Positions 45,916 through 55,039 of a stretch of 64,000 bases of DNA are shown in pieces. A program made the position numbers and the translations under genes. The DNA is from Pantoea deleyi (GTDB lineage Bacteria > Pseudomonadota > Gammaproteobacteria > Enterobacterales > Enterobacteriaceae): the NCBI RefSeq assembly GCF_022647325.1, contig NZ_CP071407.1, positions 310,001 through 374,000 on the forward strand, read 5' to 3'. The stretch's first letter is position 1. Each line of letters begins with the position of its first letter. The notes below the pieces were generated by a model. That model was not told the DNA's origin. It ran no database searches and was given only the letters and a program-made list of their open reading frames with translations.

Positions 45916-46323
45916 ATGCCGAGATCTTCACTCAGACAACGCCTGACTGCCTGTATTGCGATACTGGCCGTGCTGCTGTTGTTTGTTGCGCCGATGATCT
46001 CGAAGAATCTCGCGGCGCATCACGCCATGATGGCGGATAGGCCGGGTATGTCCGCCATGAGCGCAGAGATGCCGATGATGCATCATCATGGCGAGATGCC
46101 GATGGCGGATCCTGCCGCCGGCGACATGGGGTTCGCCTGCGGCTACTGCGATCTGCTGGTGCATGTGCCGCTGATGCTCTGGGTCTTTATCCCCTTTATC
46201 TGGTGGATGTGCCTGATCAGCCGCGCGCCACCTGCCCCGGCGCCCGCCGTCCCCCGTCGGCGGCGGCAATGGCGTCTCAACAGACCGCGTGCCCCGCCCT
46301 TTTTGCGTCACACTCACCGCTGA
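45916..46323 (+). CDS. DUF2946-family small membrane/periplasmic protein
   Basis: 135 residues from ATG 45916; the longer frame from 45814 begins in a probable promoter region. One N-terminal membrane helix (about 10-30), then a Met/His-rich stretch (MSAMSAEMPMMHHHGEMPMAD) and the DUF2946 motif FACGYCDLLVH, then a second hydrophobic segment and a very basic Arg/Pro tail. The Met, His and Cys content suggests metal, probably copper, binding. Members commonly sit next to PepSY-domain membrane proteins, as here (62 bases apart), and may assist copper or iron handling at the membrane. Confidence 0.72.
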   Translation: MPRSSLRQRLTACIAILAVLLLFVAPMISKNLAAHHAMMADRPGMSAMSAEMPMMHHHGEMPMADPAAGDMGFACGYCDLLVHVPLMLWVFIPFIWWMCLISRAPPAPAPAVPRRRRQWRLNRPRAPPFLRHTHR

Positions 46324-46336
46324 ATAGTTCGATTAA

Positions 46337-46349
46337 GTGACAATGTCAC
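46337..46349. promoter_or_regulatory. Short palindrome before the PepSY gene
   Basis: GTGACA-A-TGTCAC is a perfect 13-base inverted repeat between the DUF2946 and PepSY genes, 36 bases before the latter's start. It could be an operator or a small hairpin; no known regulator is implied. Confidence 0.35.
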
Positions 46350-46385
46350 CTGATCGCCGTTATCTTTTGAAAAGTGTGGAATGCT

Positions 46386-48113
46386 ATGTCCTCTTCACAG
46401 GAAATGTCTCCTGCGCCACGCGGCACGCTGTTTAACCTGCTGCGTCGCCTGCATTTTTACATCGGCCTGTTTATTGCGCCGTTTATATTTGTCGCTGCCC
46501 TTACCGGGACGCTCTACGTCCTGACGCCGCAGCTGGAAAAGGCCCTCTATCATGATGCCCTGACCGCCGAACCTCAGGGTGCGGCCCGGCCGCTGTCCGC
46601 CCAGATTGCCGCTGCCCGCGCGCGCGCCGGTGACGCCGCGTACATCTATGCCGTGCGGCCTGCGCCCGGTCCACAGGACACGACCCGCGTGCAGTTCAGC
46701 GGCCCGGAACTGGGTCCGTCAGAGTCGCGCTCGCTGTTTATCGATCCCTACACCCTTCAGGTAAAAGGAGATATGACGGTCTATGGCACCAGCGGCGTGC
46801 TGCCGCTGCGGATGTGGCTGGATCAACTCCATCGCGGTCTGTTGCTGGGTGATTTTGGCCGGAACTACAGCGAACTGGCAGCCTCATGGCTGTGGGTTGC
46901 CGCCCTGGGTGGCCTCGTTTTATGGGCAGGCACCCGGCCACGCAAACGCACCAAAGCTCGTCGCGGGTTTGCAGCTATCCGCCACTGGCACGTCACGCTG
47001 GGGCTGCTGCTGGCGGTGGGGCTGGTGTTCTTCTCTGTGACCGGGCTGACCTGGTCACAGTGGGCGGGCAACAACATCGAAAAAATGCGCAGTGACTTCG
47101 GCTGGAAGACGCCGCAGGTGAACACCGCCCTGAACGGTGAAGCGCCTGCCGAAGCCGCCGATCCCCATGCCGACCATCGCGGCACGATGACCGGGATGAA
47201 CATGTCCGATATGACGATGCCCGCGAAAACCGTGGCGCCGGTCGTGCAGAATCAGCCGGATGCCCGCTGGGATCGGGTGCTTGTCGCCGCGCGCGAGGCC
47301 GGACTGGATGCGGCAAAACTGGAGCTGCGTCAGCCTAAAAAGCAGGATCAGGCGTGGACGGTGTCTGAGATCGATCGCCGCTGGCCCAGCCAGGTCGATG
47401 CGGTGTCAATCAATCCTACCGATTTCAGTGTGGTGGATCGGGTGGCGTTCGCCCACTTCCCGCTGGTGGCAAAACTGACCCGCTGGGGCGTGGATGCGCA
47501 CATGGGCGTGCTGTTTGGCCTGGCGAATCAGCTGATCCTGGCATTTTTTGGCTTTGGCCTCTGTGCGATGATCGTGCTGGGCTACCGGATGTGGTGGATC
47601 CGCCGCCCGGCGGTGCCGCAGCTCAGCCCCGCGCAGACGCTGCTCGCCGCCTGGCTGGCGATGCCACGCTACGCGCAGGGCACCAGCCTGATCGTGATGC
47701 TGGCGCTGGGCTATGCGCTGCCGGTGATGGGGGTAAGCCTGCTGCTGCTGGTACTGCTGGATATCCAGCGCTGGCGCAGCGCCCGGCGTGCCCGGATCGT
47801 CCGCGTGGATACGGCACCCGATAAGCAGTCTCCGCTGGCTATCGTTCAGTCACGCTTTGCCGTGAAGCGCAAAGAGATGCGTTACTTCCTGCGCAGCGTG
47901 ACGGTGCTGGCGCTGATCGTGATTTCGGTGATGGCCAACGCGATGATTGGTGGCGTGATCGACCAGTATCAGATCCCCTTCAGCCACTGGTCGCTGACCA
48001 TGTATATGACCCAGGCGATGATGATCCTGCTCTACTCCACGGTCTTTACCGGACTGCTGTCGATTCCGCTCTGGTACTTCTTCCTGGGAGAGAGCGACGA
48101 ACAGGGTAAATAG
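46386..48113 (+). CDS. PepSY-associated membrane protein fused to a YnaJ-like (DUF2534) domain
   Basis: 575 residues from ATG 46386. The first 480 or so form a PepSY_TM protein: RRLHFYIGLFIAPFIFVAALTGTLYVLTPQLEKALY at the start, WLDQLHRGLLLGDFGR, RHWHVTLGLLLAVGLVFFSVTG, a Met/His-rich loop (DHRGTMTGMNMSDMTMP) and ANQLILAFFGFGL. Relatives act in iron or copper reduction or transport across the inner membrane. From about residue 495 the chain continues into two further helices, MIGGVIDQYQIPFSHWSLTMY and YSTVFTGLLSIPLWYFFLGE, which match E. coli YnaJ (DUF2534), normally a separate protein of about 85 residues. The junction reads continuously with no stop. Confidence 0.8.
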   Translation: MSSSQEMSPAPRGTLFNLLRRLHFYIGLFIAPFIFVAALTGTLYVLTPQLEKALYHDALTAEPQGAARPLSAQIAAARARAGDAAYIYAVRPAPGPQDTTRVQFSGPELGPSESRSLFIDPYTLQVKGDMTVYGTSGVLPLRMWLDQLHRGLLLGDFGRNYSELAASWLWVAALGGLVLWAGTRPRKRTKARRGFAAIRHWHVTLGLLLAVGLVFFSVTGLTWSQWAGNNIEKMRSDFGWKTPQVNTALNGEAPAEAADPHADHRGTMTGMNMSDMTMPAKTVAPVVQNQPDARWDRVLVAAREAGLDAAKLELRQPKKQDQAWTVSEIDRRWPSQVDAVSINPTDFSVVDRVAFAHFPLVAKLTRWGVDAHMGVLFGLANQLILAFFGFGLCAMIVLGYRMWWIRRPAVPQLSPAQTLLAAWLAMPRYAQGTSLIVMLALGYALPVMGVSLLLLVLLDIQRWRSARRARIVRVDTAPDKQSPLAIVQSRFAVKRKEMRYFLRSVTVLALIVISVMANAMIGGVIDQYQIPFSHWSLTMYMTQAMMILLYSTVFTGLLSIPLWYFFLGESDEQGK

Positions 48114-48146
48114 TCCGCTCAGCGGCTTTTGTTCGAAATAACTGAC

Positions 48147-48171
48147 GAAGCCGGGCAATCATCCCGGCTTC
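48147..48171 (+). terminator. Terminator-like hairpin after the PepSY gene
   Basis: GAAGCCGGG pairs with CCCGGCTTC around a seven-base loop, followed by TCATTTTCC. It lies 34 bases past the stop codon. Confidence 0.7.
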
Positions 48172-48227
48172 TCATTTTCCGTCCGGAGTCTATGATCGAG
48201 TGAACTCCTGTTAAAAAAGAGCAAATC

Positions 48228-48905
48228 ATGAACATTGTGCGTGCAAACCCCGAACAGCTGTTTGAATACGGCCCCTTTACTGTCCGTCGTCAGCGTCCCG
48301 GCGAGGCTTTAAGCCCCCTGCTCAGCGTTGACCTGATGTCACTGAAACTGGATGCCCGGATGCCGATGCAGCAGCATCAGGATGAAGAGGTGTTCACCTA
48401 CCTGTGGCGCGGTTCGATGCAGCATCAGGACAGCAACGGCGAGCGGACGCAGCTCTCGGCAAAGCGGGTTATGGTCGTCAATGCGGGCGAAGGCGTGCAG
48501 TACGAGGAGTCGGTGCCACTGTTTGAGGCGGAGCTGCTGCAGGCGGTTATCCGGCCTTCTCAGCCCGGCGGCGAGGCGATGACCCAGGTGCTGGAGCGCG
48601 ATCAGGGGATTATGACCAACGGCTGGACCGAGCTTGCCGGGCCGGAAGCGTCCGATGCCCCGCTGGAACTGCGTCAGGAGGCCTATATTTATGACACCCT
48701 GCTGGAGCGCAACCAGTCGCTGGATGTGCCCGCAATGCCGGGCTTTGTCGCCTGGCTGACGGTGCTGGAAGGCATTATCCGCGTCGGTAATCAGCGACTG
48801 GGCCGTGGCGATGTGCTTACCGGCTCCGGAAGCGGTGTGGAAATGACGGGCGAGCGTGATGCTAATCTGGTCTGTTTCCTGGTGAAACCGGATGGTCCGG
48901 CCTGA
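48228..48905 (+). CDS. Pirin-family bicupin protein (YhaK-like)
   Basis: 225 residues. The N-terminal cupin has MPMQQHQDEEVFTYLWRGSMQHQDSNG, the pirin metal-site region, though the usual His-x-His is partly replaced, and GEGVQYEES. The second half contains a degenerate cupin. The length and the ending are like the short YhaK-type redox-sensitive pirins rather than YhhW quercetinases. Function unknown; candidates are redox sensing or dioxygenase activity. AAAAGAGCAAATC precedes the ATG, a weak Shine-Dalgarno. Confidence 0.8.
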   Translation: MNIVRANPEQLFEYGPFTVRRQRPGEALSPLLSVDLMSLKLDARMPMQQHQDEEVFTYLWRGSMQHQDSNGERTQLSAKRVMVVNAGEGVQYEESVPLFEAELLQAVIRPSQPGGEAMTQVLERDQGIMTNGWTELAGPEASDAPLELRQEAYIYDTLLERNQSLDVPAMPGFVAWLTVLEGIIRVGNQRLGRGDVLTGSGSGVEMTGERDANLVCFLVKPDGPA

Positions 48906-49058
48906 GAGACGGCGATCGCGCCACAGCCGCCTGAGTGCGCGATCAATCACCAGGTCGTGTACGCGGCGCGAATCACGCCCGCTGCAGGCGGGACGCGCGG
49001 CAACCGAAGCGAATTTTCCCTGCCGCGCGGATCCCGTTTTTTCCGCGCGACAGGCGGC

Positions 49059-49286
49059 TTAATGCCCGTTCTGCTGCTGCATCGCCTGTACCCGCCGGTA
49101 GGCATTATCGAACTGGCGCACATCGTCGCGCAGCCAGTGGCGCTGCGTCAGCGGGGCATCATCCAGCGCCTGGGGCAGCGGCACACCCGCCAGCGATCCC
49201 CGGCAGCAGAAGGCACGCGCCAGCGTCGGGGTATTGATGCCGATATAGCGGGCAAACTCGGGTAAGGTCATCAGTGCTTTGCTCAT
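49059..49286 (-). CDS. Small helix-turn-helix-like protein, unknown
   Basis: 75 residues from ATG 49286, with GAGG seven bases upstream; the longer frame to 49307 is less likely. TLPEFARYIGINTPTLARAF looks like the N-terminal helix-turn-helix of AlpA/excisionase or MerR-like small DNA-binding proteins, and WLRDDVRQFDNAY fits the following wing and helix. I do not recognise a named family. The 153-base spacer to the left has a GCGCGGCAA-type inverted segment but no gene. Confidence 0.6.
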   Translation of the reverse strand: MSKALMTLPEFARYIGINTPTLARAFCCRGSLAGVPLPQALDDAPLTQRHWLRDDVRQFDNAYRRVQAMQQQNGH

Positions 49287-49435
49287 TTTACACCTCATGT
49301 TAATCAATCCATACCCGCATTTTCAGCCCAAATCTTTAATGCTTTTATTGATCTGAAACATGGATGTGGTACTAATCATCTGCCTGATGATCAGAAATGT
49401 TGCCTGCCGCAGACCGAGAAAAAGTGAGGAGCCCC

Positions 49436-49984
49436 GTGCGCCATTATGGATTGATGATTGCTTTACTGTTTTCCGGTTTCGCCACGGCGGATACGCTGAA
49501 GACGGGCCAGCCTGTTCCCCCGGTCTCGGTCGCCGAGAAAGGTGAGATGGTCTTAAACCAGGGCGACATTCACTATCAGCGCTGGAACAGTCAGTCACTC
49601 GCCGGCAAGGTGCGGCTGGTAATCCATGTTGCGGGCCGCCTTTCGGCGAAGGAGCAGAGCGCACCCCTGATCGACGCCATTCAGCAGGCCAGGCTGCCGC
49701 GCGATCGTTTCCAGACCACGACCATCGTCAATACGGACGATGCGCTGCCCGGTAGTGCCCTTTTTGTGGTGCGCAGTATCGCAGCCAGTAAAAAAGCAGA
49801 TCCCTGGCAACAGTTCATTATCGACAGCAGCGGCGTCACCGCCCATCGCTGGCAACTCCAGCCTGAAAGCGCGTCGGTTCTGGTGATTGACCCCCAGGGT
49901 ATTGTGCGCTTCGCTAAAGATGGCGCATTATCCACGGAGGATGTCGCCAGCGTGATGAAACAGCTGCGCGATTTGCTGGGCTGA
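49436..49984 (+). CDS. YtfJ-family periplasmic thioredoxin-fold protein
   Basis: 182 residues if started at GTG 49436, which has GAGGAG four bases upstream and gives a clean signal peptide (YGLMIALLFSGFATA). ATG 49454 or the longer frame at 49397 are alternatives. The body matches E. coli YtfJ: KTGQPVPPVSVAEKGEMVL, VIHVAGRLSAKEQSAPLI, DRFQTTTIVNTDDALPGSALFV and VRFAKDGALSTEDV. It has a thioredoxin-like fold without a CxxC pair. The function of YtfJ is not established. Confidence 0.83.
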   Translation: MRHYGLMIALLFSGFATADTLKTGQPVPPVSVAEKGEMVLNQGDIHYQRWNSQSLAGKVRLVIHVAGRLSAKEQSAPLIDAIQQARLPRDRFQTTTIVNTDDALPGSALFVVRSIAASKKADPWQQFIIDSSGVTAHRWQLQPESASVLVIDPQGIVRFAKDGALSTEDVASVMKQLRDLLG

Positions 49985-50203
49985 TTCACGCTCTGTTGTG
50001 CGCCCGCATACGCTGCAAAACGCGGAATGCGCCTGAATTCTCCAACATTTTTATCATCCTGAACTACGCTTAGTGGTAATGGATTCACCCGCCGTTTGTT
50101 AAAAACCTGCCCGCGATGCAAGGGCAGTCGGGGACGATAATTGAAGATGGCATCGAATCATTTCGACCTGCTGTGACTTCCTCTGTAGATAAGGACAGCC
50201 TTG
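49985..50203 (+). promoter_or_regulatory. Promoter region of the carotenoid operon
   Basis: 219 bases between the YtfJ-like gene and crtE, the only sizeable gap in front of crtE-X-Y-I-B. The operon promoter must lie here. AT-rich text occurs around 50041-50075 and TTGTTAAAAA at about 50096, but I cannot fix a -35/-10 pair with confidence. Confidence 0.45.
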
Positions 50204-51112
50204 ATGACGGCCTGTGCAGAACAACACGTCAATTTCATACACAGCGATGCTGCCACTCTGTTGAACGACATTGAGCAACGGCTCGACCAGCTTTTACCGG
50301 TTGAAAGTGAACGTGACTTAGTGGGCGCCGCCATGCGCGACGGTGCGCTGGCACCGGGGAAGCGCATCCGTCCGCTGCTGCTGCTGCTGGCGGCGCGTGA
50401 CCTGGGCTGCCGCGCTACGCCAGCCGGTCTGCTGGATCTCGCCTGTGCGGTGGAGATGGTTCATGCCGCTTCGCTAATCCTGGATGACATGCCCTGCATG
50501 GACGATGCGCAGCTGCGTCGCGGGCGTCCGACCATTCACTGTCAGTATGGCGAACATGTGGCGATTCTGGCTGCGGTAGCGCTGCTGAGTAAGGCGTTTG
50601 GCGTGGTCGCCGTGGCAGAGGGCCTGACCGCCGCCGCCAGAGCCGATGCGGTGGCCGAACTCTCTCACGCGGTCGGCATGCAGGGGCTGGTGCAGGGCCA
50701 GTTTAAAGATCTCTCCGAGGGCGATAAGCCACGCAGCGCCGATGCCATTCTGATGACCAACCACTACAAAACCAGCACCCTGTTCTGCGCCTCCATGCAG
50801 ATGGCCTCTATCGTTGCAGAAGCCTCGGGCGAAGCGCGCGAGCAGCTGCACCGGTTCTCGCTCAATCTGGGCCAGGCTTTTCAGCTGCTGGACGACCTCA
50901 CGGACGGCATGAGCGACACCGGCAAAGACGCGCATCAGGACGCGGGAAAATCGACGCTGGTCAATCTGCTCGGCCCGCAGGCCGTTGAAACGCGGCTGCG
51001 CGACCACCTGCGCTGCGCCGGTGAACATCTGTTATCTGCCTGCCAGGACGGCTATGCCACCCATCATTTTGTTCAGGCCTGGTTTGAGAAAAAACTCGCT
51101 GCCGTCAGTTAA
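50204..51112 (+). CDS. crtE: Geranylgeranyl diphosphate synthase
   Basis: 302 residues from ATG 50204, the length of P. ananatis CrtE and with the same opening (MT-CA-x-HV). AAGGA lies ten bases upstream. The two Asp-rich prenyl-transfer motifs are DDMPCMDD near residue 93, with the bacterial two-residue insert, and DDLTD near 227; LAPGKRIRPLL precedes them. It makes C20 GGPP from farnesyl and isopentenyl diphosphates, the entry step of the pathway. First gene of crtEXYIB; crtX follows after nine bases, with no idi gene between. Confidence 0.96.
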   Translation: MTACAEQHVNFIHSDAATLLNDIEQRLDQLLPVESERDLVGAAMRDGALAPGKRIRPLLLLLAARDLGCRATPAGLLDLACAVEMVHAASLILDDMPCMDDAQLRRGRPTIHCQYGEHVAILAAVALLSKAFGVVAVAEGLTAAARADAVAELSHAVGMQGLVQGQFKDLSEGDKPRSADAILMTNHYKTSTLFCASMQMASIVAEASGEAREQLHRFSLNLGQAFQLLDDLTDGMSDTGKDAHQDAGKSTLVNLLGPQAVETRLRDHLRCAGEHLLSACQDGYATHHFVQAWFEKKLAAVS

Positions 51113-51121
51113 GGATGCTGC

Positions 51122-52417
51122 ATGAGCCACTTCGCGGTGATAGCACCGCCCTTCTATAGCCATGTGCAGGCGCTTCAGCATCTCAGCCAGGCCCTGATTG
51201 CACGCGGACACCAGATCACCTTTATTCAGCAGAGTGATGTCAGCACGCTACTCACCGATAGCCGGATCGGCTTTTTCCCGCTGGGCTTAACCACCCATCC
51301 GGCGGGCAGCCTGGCGCACACGCTGCAGCTGGCGGCCCATCCGCTCGGCCCCTCAATGCTGAAACTGATCAATGAGATGGCCCGCAGCACCGATATGCTC
51401 TGCCGCGAATTGCCGGGGGTGCTGAACACCCTGGCGATTAATGGCGTGATTGTCGACCAGATGGAGCCTGCGGGCGCACTGGCGGCCGAGGCGCTGGCGT
51501 TGCCCTACGTCTCCGTCGCCTGTGCGCTGCCGCTGAACCGTGAGGCCGATTTCCCGCTGGCCGTGATGCCGTTTGAGTATGGTCACAGCGATCAGGCGCG
51601 CGAGCGCTACCGCGCCAGTGAAAAAATCTATGACTGGCTGATGCGCCGCCACGACCGGGTGATCGCCCGCCACGCTCAGGCGATGGGCGTGGCGTCACGG
51701 GAAAAACTGCATCACTGCTTTTCACCGCTGGCGCAGATCAGTCAGCTGATCCCGGCGCTGGATTTCCCCCGCCAGGATCTGCCCGACCATTTCCATTCGG
51801 TGGGGCCGCTGCGCGCCACGGAGATTCCCGCAGCCGCCGCACAGCCCGGTTACTTCGCCGACGACGGCCGACCGCGCATCTTTGCGTCGCTTGGCACGCT
51901 GCAGGGACACCGCTACGGCCTGTTCAAAACCATCGTCCGCGCCTGTCAGGAGATCGACGCGCAGCTGTTGCTGGCGCACTGCGGTCGCCTGACGCCTTTC
52001 CAGGTGGAAAAACTGGCGCAGGCGAGCCATGTTCAGGTGATCGACTTTGCCGATCAGGCGGCGGCGCTGGCCCAGGCCGATCTGGCGATTACCCACGGCG
52101 GGATGAACACGGTGCTGGATGCGGTCACTCATCTCACGCCGCTGCTGACCCTCCCGCTGGCGTTTGATCAGCCCGGTGTGGCCGCGCGGGTGGTCTGGCA
52201 CGGCATTGGCCGCCGTGCCTCGCGCTTCACCACCAGCCACTCGATGGCCCGTCAGTTGCAGACCCTGCTGGCCGACGACAGCTACCGTCAGCGAATGAAA
52301 ACCCTGCGCGATGCGCTGCATCAGGCGGGGGGAACGGCCCTGGCGGCGGACATTGTCGAGCAGGCGATGCGCACCCGCCAGCCGGTCAGCGCCAGGAGAG
52401 AATATGCCACGGTATGA
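51122..52417 (+). CDS. crtX: Zeaxanthin glucosyltransferase
   Basis: 431 residues. GT1 glycosyltransferase: N-terminal FAVIAPPFYSHVQALQHLSQAL and the UDP-sugar-binding region ASLGTLQGHRY plus DLAITHGGMNTVLDAVTHLTPLLTLPLAFDQ read in parts. It adds glucose from UDP-glucose to the hydroxyls of zeaxanthin, giving the mono- and diglucosides typical of Pantoea. AAGGA precedes the ATG. Its last 14 bases overlap the start of crtY. Confidence 0.95.
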   Translation: MSHFAVIAPPFYSHVQALQHLSQALIARGHQITFIQQSDVSTLLTDSRIGFFPLGLTTHPAGSLAHTLQLAAHPLGPSMLKLINEMARSTDMLCRELPGVLNTLAINGVIVDQMEPAGALAAEALALPYVSVACALPLNREADFPLAVMPFEYGHSDQARERYRASEKIYDWLMRRHDRVIARHAQAMGVASREKLHHCFSPLAQISQLIPALDFPRQDLPDHFHSVGPLRATEIPAAAAQPGYFADDGRPRIFASLGTLQGHRYGLFKTIVRACQEIDAQLLLAHCGRLTPFQVEKLAQASHVQVIDFADQAAALAQADLAITHGGMNTVLDAVTHLTPLLTLPLAFDQPGVAARVVWHGIGRRASRFTTSHSMARQLQTLLADDSYRQRMKTLRDALHQAGGTALAADIVEQAMRTRQPVSARREYATV

Positions 52418-53564
52418 TCTGATTCTGGTGGGTGCCGGGCTGGCTAACGGCCTGATCGCCCTGCGCCTGCGCCAGCAGCGGCCAGCACTGCGCATCCTGC
52501 TGATTGAGGCCGAAAGCGAGCCGGGCGCCGGTCACACCTGGTCGTTTCATGCCGACGATCTCACGGCGAGCCAGCATCGCTGGATCGCCCCGCTGGTGGC
52601 GCACCACTGGCCCGGCTATGAGGTCCGGTTCCCCCAGCGCCATCGCAGCCTGAACAGCGGCTACTTCTGCGTCACCGCCGGGCGCTTCGCACAGGTCATG
52701 CGCGACAGATTCGGCCCGGACCTGCTGCTGAACACCCGCGTGGCCGACGTCGCCTCGCATTCGGTCACGCTGGAGGATGGGCGCGTACTGGAGAGTGACG
52801 CGGTGATCGATGGCCGGGGCTATCAGCCCGACAGCGCACTGCGCATGGGCTTTCAGTCGTTTGTCGGTCAGGAGTGGCGGCTCAGCGAGCCGCATGGCCT
52901 GACCGCCCCGATCATCATGGACGCGACGGTGGATCAGCAGGCAGGCTATCGCTTCGTTTACAGTCTCCCCTTTTCAGCCGATACGCTGCTGATTGAGGAT
53001 ACGCACTATATCGACCACGCTACGCTGCAGGGCGATCGCGCCCGGCAGAATATCCGCGACTACGCCGCGCAGCAGGGCTGGCAGTTAGCCACGCTGCTGC
53101 GCGAAGAACAGGGCGCATTGCCGATTACCCTGACCGGTGACATCAACGCCTTCTGGCAGACGCGTGACCTGCCCTGCAGCGGTCTGCGCGCCGGCCTGTT
53201 CCATCCCACGACCGGTTACTCTCTGCCGCTGGCGGTGTCGCTGGCGGATCGGCTGGCGGCAATGACGTCATTGACGACAGAACGCCTGCAGGCCGCCATT
53301 GAGCAGTTCGCCCGCCAGACGTGGCAGCAGCAGCGCTTTTTCCGCATGCTCAACCGTATGCTGTTTCTCGCCGGACCGGCAGACGGCCGCTGGCAGGTTA
53401 TGCAACGTTTTTATGGCCTTCCCGAAGGTCTGATTGCCCGTTTTTATGCGGGAAAACTCACTCTGCCTGACCGGCTACGCATCTTAAGCGGCAAACCGCC
53501 GGTTCCCGTGCTGGCCGCGTTACAGGCTATTATGACCCCTCACCGTCAACAGGCGATGCAATGA
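52404..53564 (+). CDS. crtY: Lycopene beta-cyclase
   Basis: 386 residues from ATG 52404, with AGGAG six bases upstream; the open frame further back lies inside crtX. Begins MPRYDLILVGAGLANGLIALRL with the dinucleotide-binding loop of bacterial CrtY. GAGHTWSFHADDL and ALPITLTGDINAFW are family segments. It closes both ends of lycopene to give beta-carotene at the membrane. The stop overlaps the crtI start in an ATGA. Confidence 0.96.
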   Translation: MPRYDLILVGAGLANGLIALRLRQQRPALRILLIEAESEPGAGHTWSFHADDLTASQHRWIAPLVAHHWPGYEVRFPQRHRSLNSGYFCVTAGRFAQVMRDRFGPDLLLNTRVADVASHSVTLEDGRVLESDAVIDGRGYQPDSALRMGFQSFVGQEWRLSEPHGLTAPIIMDATVDQQAGYRFVYSLPFSADTLLIEDTHYIDHATLQGDRARQNIRDYAAQQGWQLATLLREEQGALPITLTGDINAFWQTRDLPCSGLRAGLFHPTTGYSLPLAVSLADRLAAMTSLTTERLQAAIEQFARQTWQQQRFFRMLNRMLFLAGPADGRWQVMQRFYGLPEGLIARFYAGKLTLPDRLRILSGKPPVPVLAALQAIMTPHRQQAMQ

Positions 53565-55039
53565 ACAGAACTACGGTAATTGGCGCAGGCTTTGGTGGCC
53601 TGGCACTGGCAATTCGCCTTCAGGCGTCAGGCATTCCGACCCGACTGCTGGAGCAGCGTGACAAGCCTGGCGGCCGGGCCTATGTCTACGAGGATCAGGG
53701 CTTCATCTTTGATGCCGGCCCCACGGTGATCACCGATCCCACTGCTATCGAAGAGCTGTTCATTCTGGCGGGCAAAAAACTGTCTGACTACGTCGAGCTG
53801 ATGCCGGTCAGACCGTTCTATCGCCTCTGCTGGGAGTCCGGCAAGGTCTTCAGTTATGACAACGACCAGCCCGCGCTGGAAGCGCAGATTTCCGCGTTTA
53901 ATCCGCGTGACGTCGAAGGCTATCGTCGCTTCCTGGACTATTCGCGCGCGGTGTTTGCAGAGGGCTATCTCAAGCTCGGCACCGTACCGTTTCTCTCGTT
54001 CCGCGACATGCTGCGGGCCGCCCCCCAGCTGGTGAAACTGGAGGCGTGGCGCAGCGTTTACAGCAAAGTCGCGAGCTATATCGAAGATGAGCATCTGCGT
54101 CAGGCGTTCTCGTTCCACTCGCTGCTGGTCGGCGGTAACCCGTTTGCCACCTCCTCGATCTATACCCTGATCCATGCGCTGGAGCGGGAGTGGGGCGTCT
54201 GGTTCCCGCGCGGCGGCACCGGCGCGCTGGTTCGGGGCATGGTGAAACTGTTTGAAGATCTGGGCGGCGAAGTGGAGCTGAATGCCAGCGTTGCCCATCT
54301 GGAAACGCAGAATGACCAGATTACCGCCGTCCATCTGCAGGATGGCCGTGTCTTCCCGACCCGTGCCGTTGCCTCGAATGCGGATGTGGTGCACACCTAT
54401 CGCGAGCTGCTGAGTCAGCATCCGGCGTCGGTGGCGCAGGGGAAAACCCTGCAGAATAAACGCATGAGCAACTCGCTGTTTGTGATCTACTTTGGCCTCA
54501 ATCATCATCACGATCAGCTGGCGCACCACACGGTCTGCTTCGGTCCGCGTTACCGCGAATTAATCGATGAGATCTTTAACAGGGATGCGCTGGCAGAGGA
54601 CTTCTCGCTCTACCTGCATGCCCCCTGCGTGACCGATCCTTCGCTGGCCCCGGAAGGCTGCGGCAGCTACTACGTGCTCGCACCGGTTCCGCATCTCGGC
54701 ACCGCCGATATCGACTGGGCGGTTGAAGGCCCGCGCCTGCGCGATCGCATCTTCGACTATCTGGAACAGCACTACATGCCCGGCCTGCGCAGCCAGCTGG
54801 TGACGCATCGCATCTTTACGCCGTTCGATTTCCGCGATGAACTGAATGCCTATCAGGGTTCGGCTTTCTCGGTAGAGCCAATTCTGACGCAAAGCGCCTG
54901 GTTCCGGCCGCATAACCGCGACAAAAACATCCGTAACCTCTACCTGGTTGGCGCGGGCACCCATCCCGGCGCGGGTATCCCTGGCGTGATTGGTTCGGCC
55001 AAAGCGACCGCAGGATTAATGGTGGAGGATCTGGCTTGA
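53561..55039 (+). CDS. crtI: Phytoene desaturase (lycopene-forming)
   Basis: 492 residues, the usual Pantoea CrtI length. N-terminal FAD loop TTVIGAGFGGLALAIRL, then RAYVYEDQGFIFDAGPTVITDP, and the C-terminal signature LVGAGTHPGAGIPGVIGSAKATA. The single enzyme performs all four desaturations from phytoene to lycopene. ATG 53561 shares bases with the crtY stop; translational coupling likely matters, since the Shine-Dalgarno is weak. Confidence 0.97.
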   Translation: MNRTTVIGAGFGGLALAIRLQASGIPTRLLEQRDKPGGRAYVYEDQGFIFDAGPTVITDPTAIEELFILAGKKLSDYVELMPVRPFYRLCWESGKVFSYDNDQPALEAQISAFNPRDVEGYRRFLDYSRAVFAEGYLKLGTVPFLSFRDMLRAAPQLVKLEAWRSVYSKVASYIEDEHLRQAFSFHSLLVGGNPFATSSIYTLIHALEREWGVWFPRGGTGALVRGMVKLFEDLGGEVELNASVAHLETQNDQITAVHLQDGRVFPTRAVASNADVVHTYRELLSQHPASVAQGKTLQNKRMSNSLFVIYFGLNHHHDQLAHHTVCFGPRYRELIDEIFNRDALAEDFSLYLHAPCVTDPSLAPEGCGSYYVLAPVPHLGTADIDWAVEGPRLRDRIFDYLEQHYMPGLRSQLVTHRIFTPFDFRDELNAYQGSAFSVEPILTQSAWFRPHNRDKNIRNLYLVGAGTHPGAGIPGVIGSAKATAGLMVEDLA

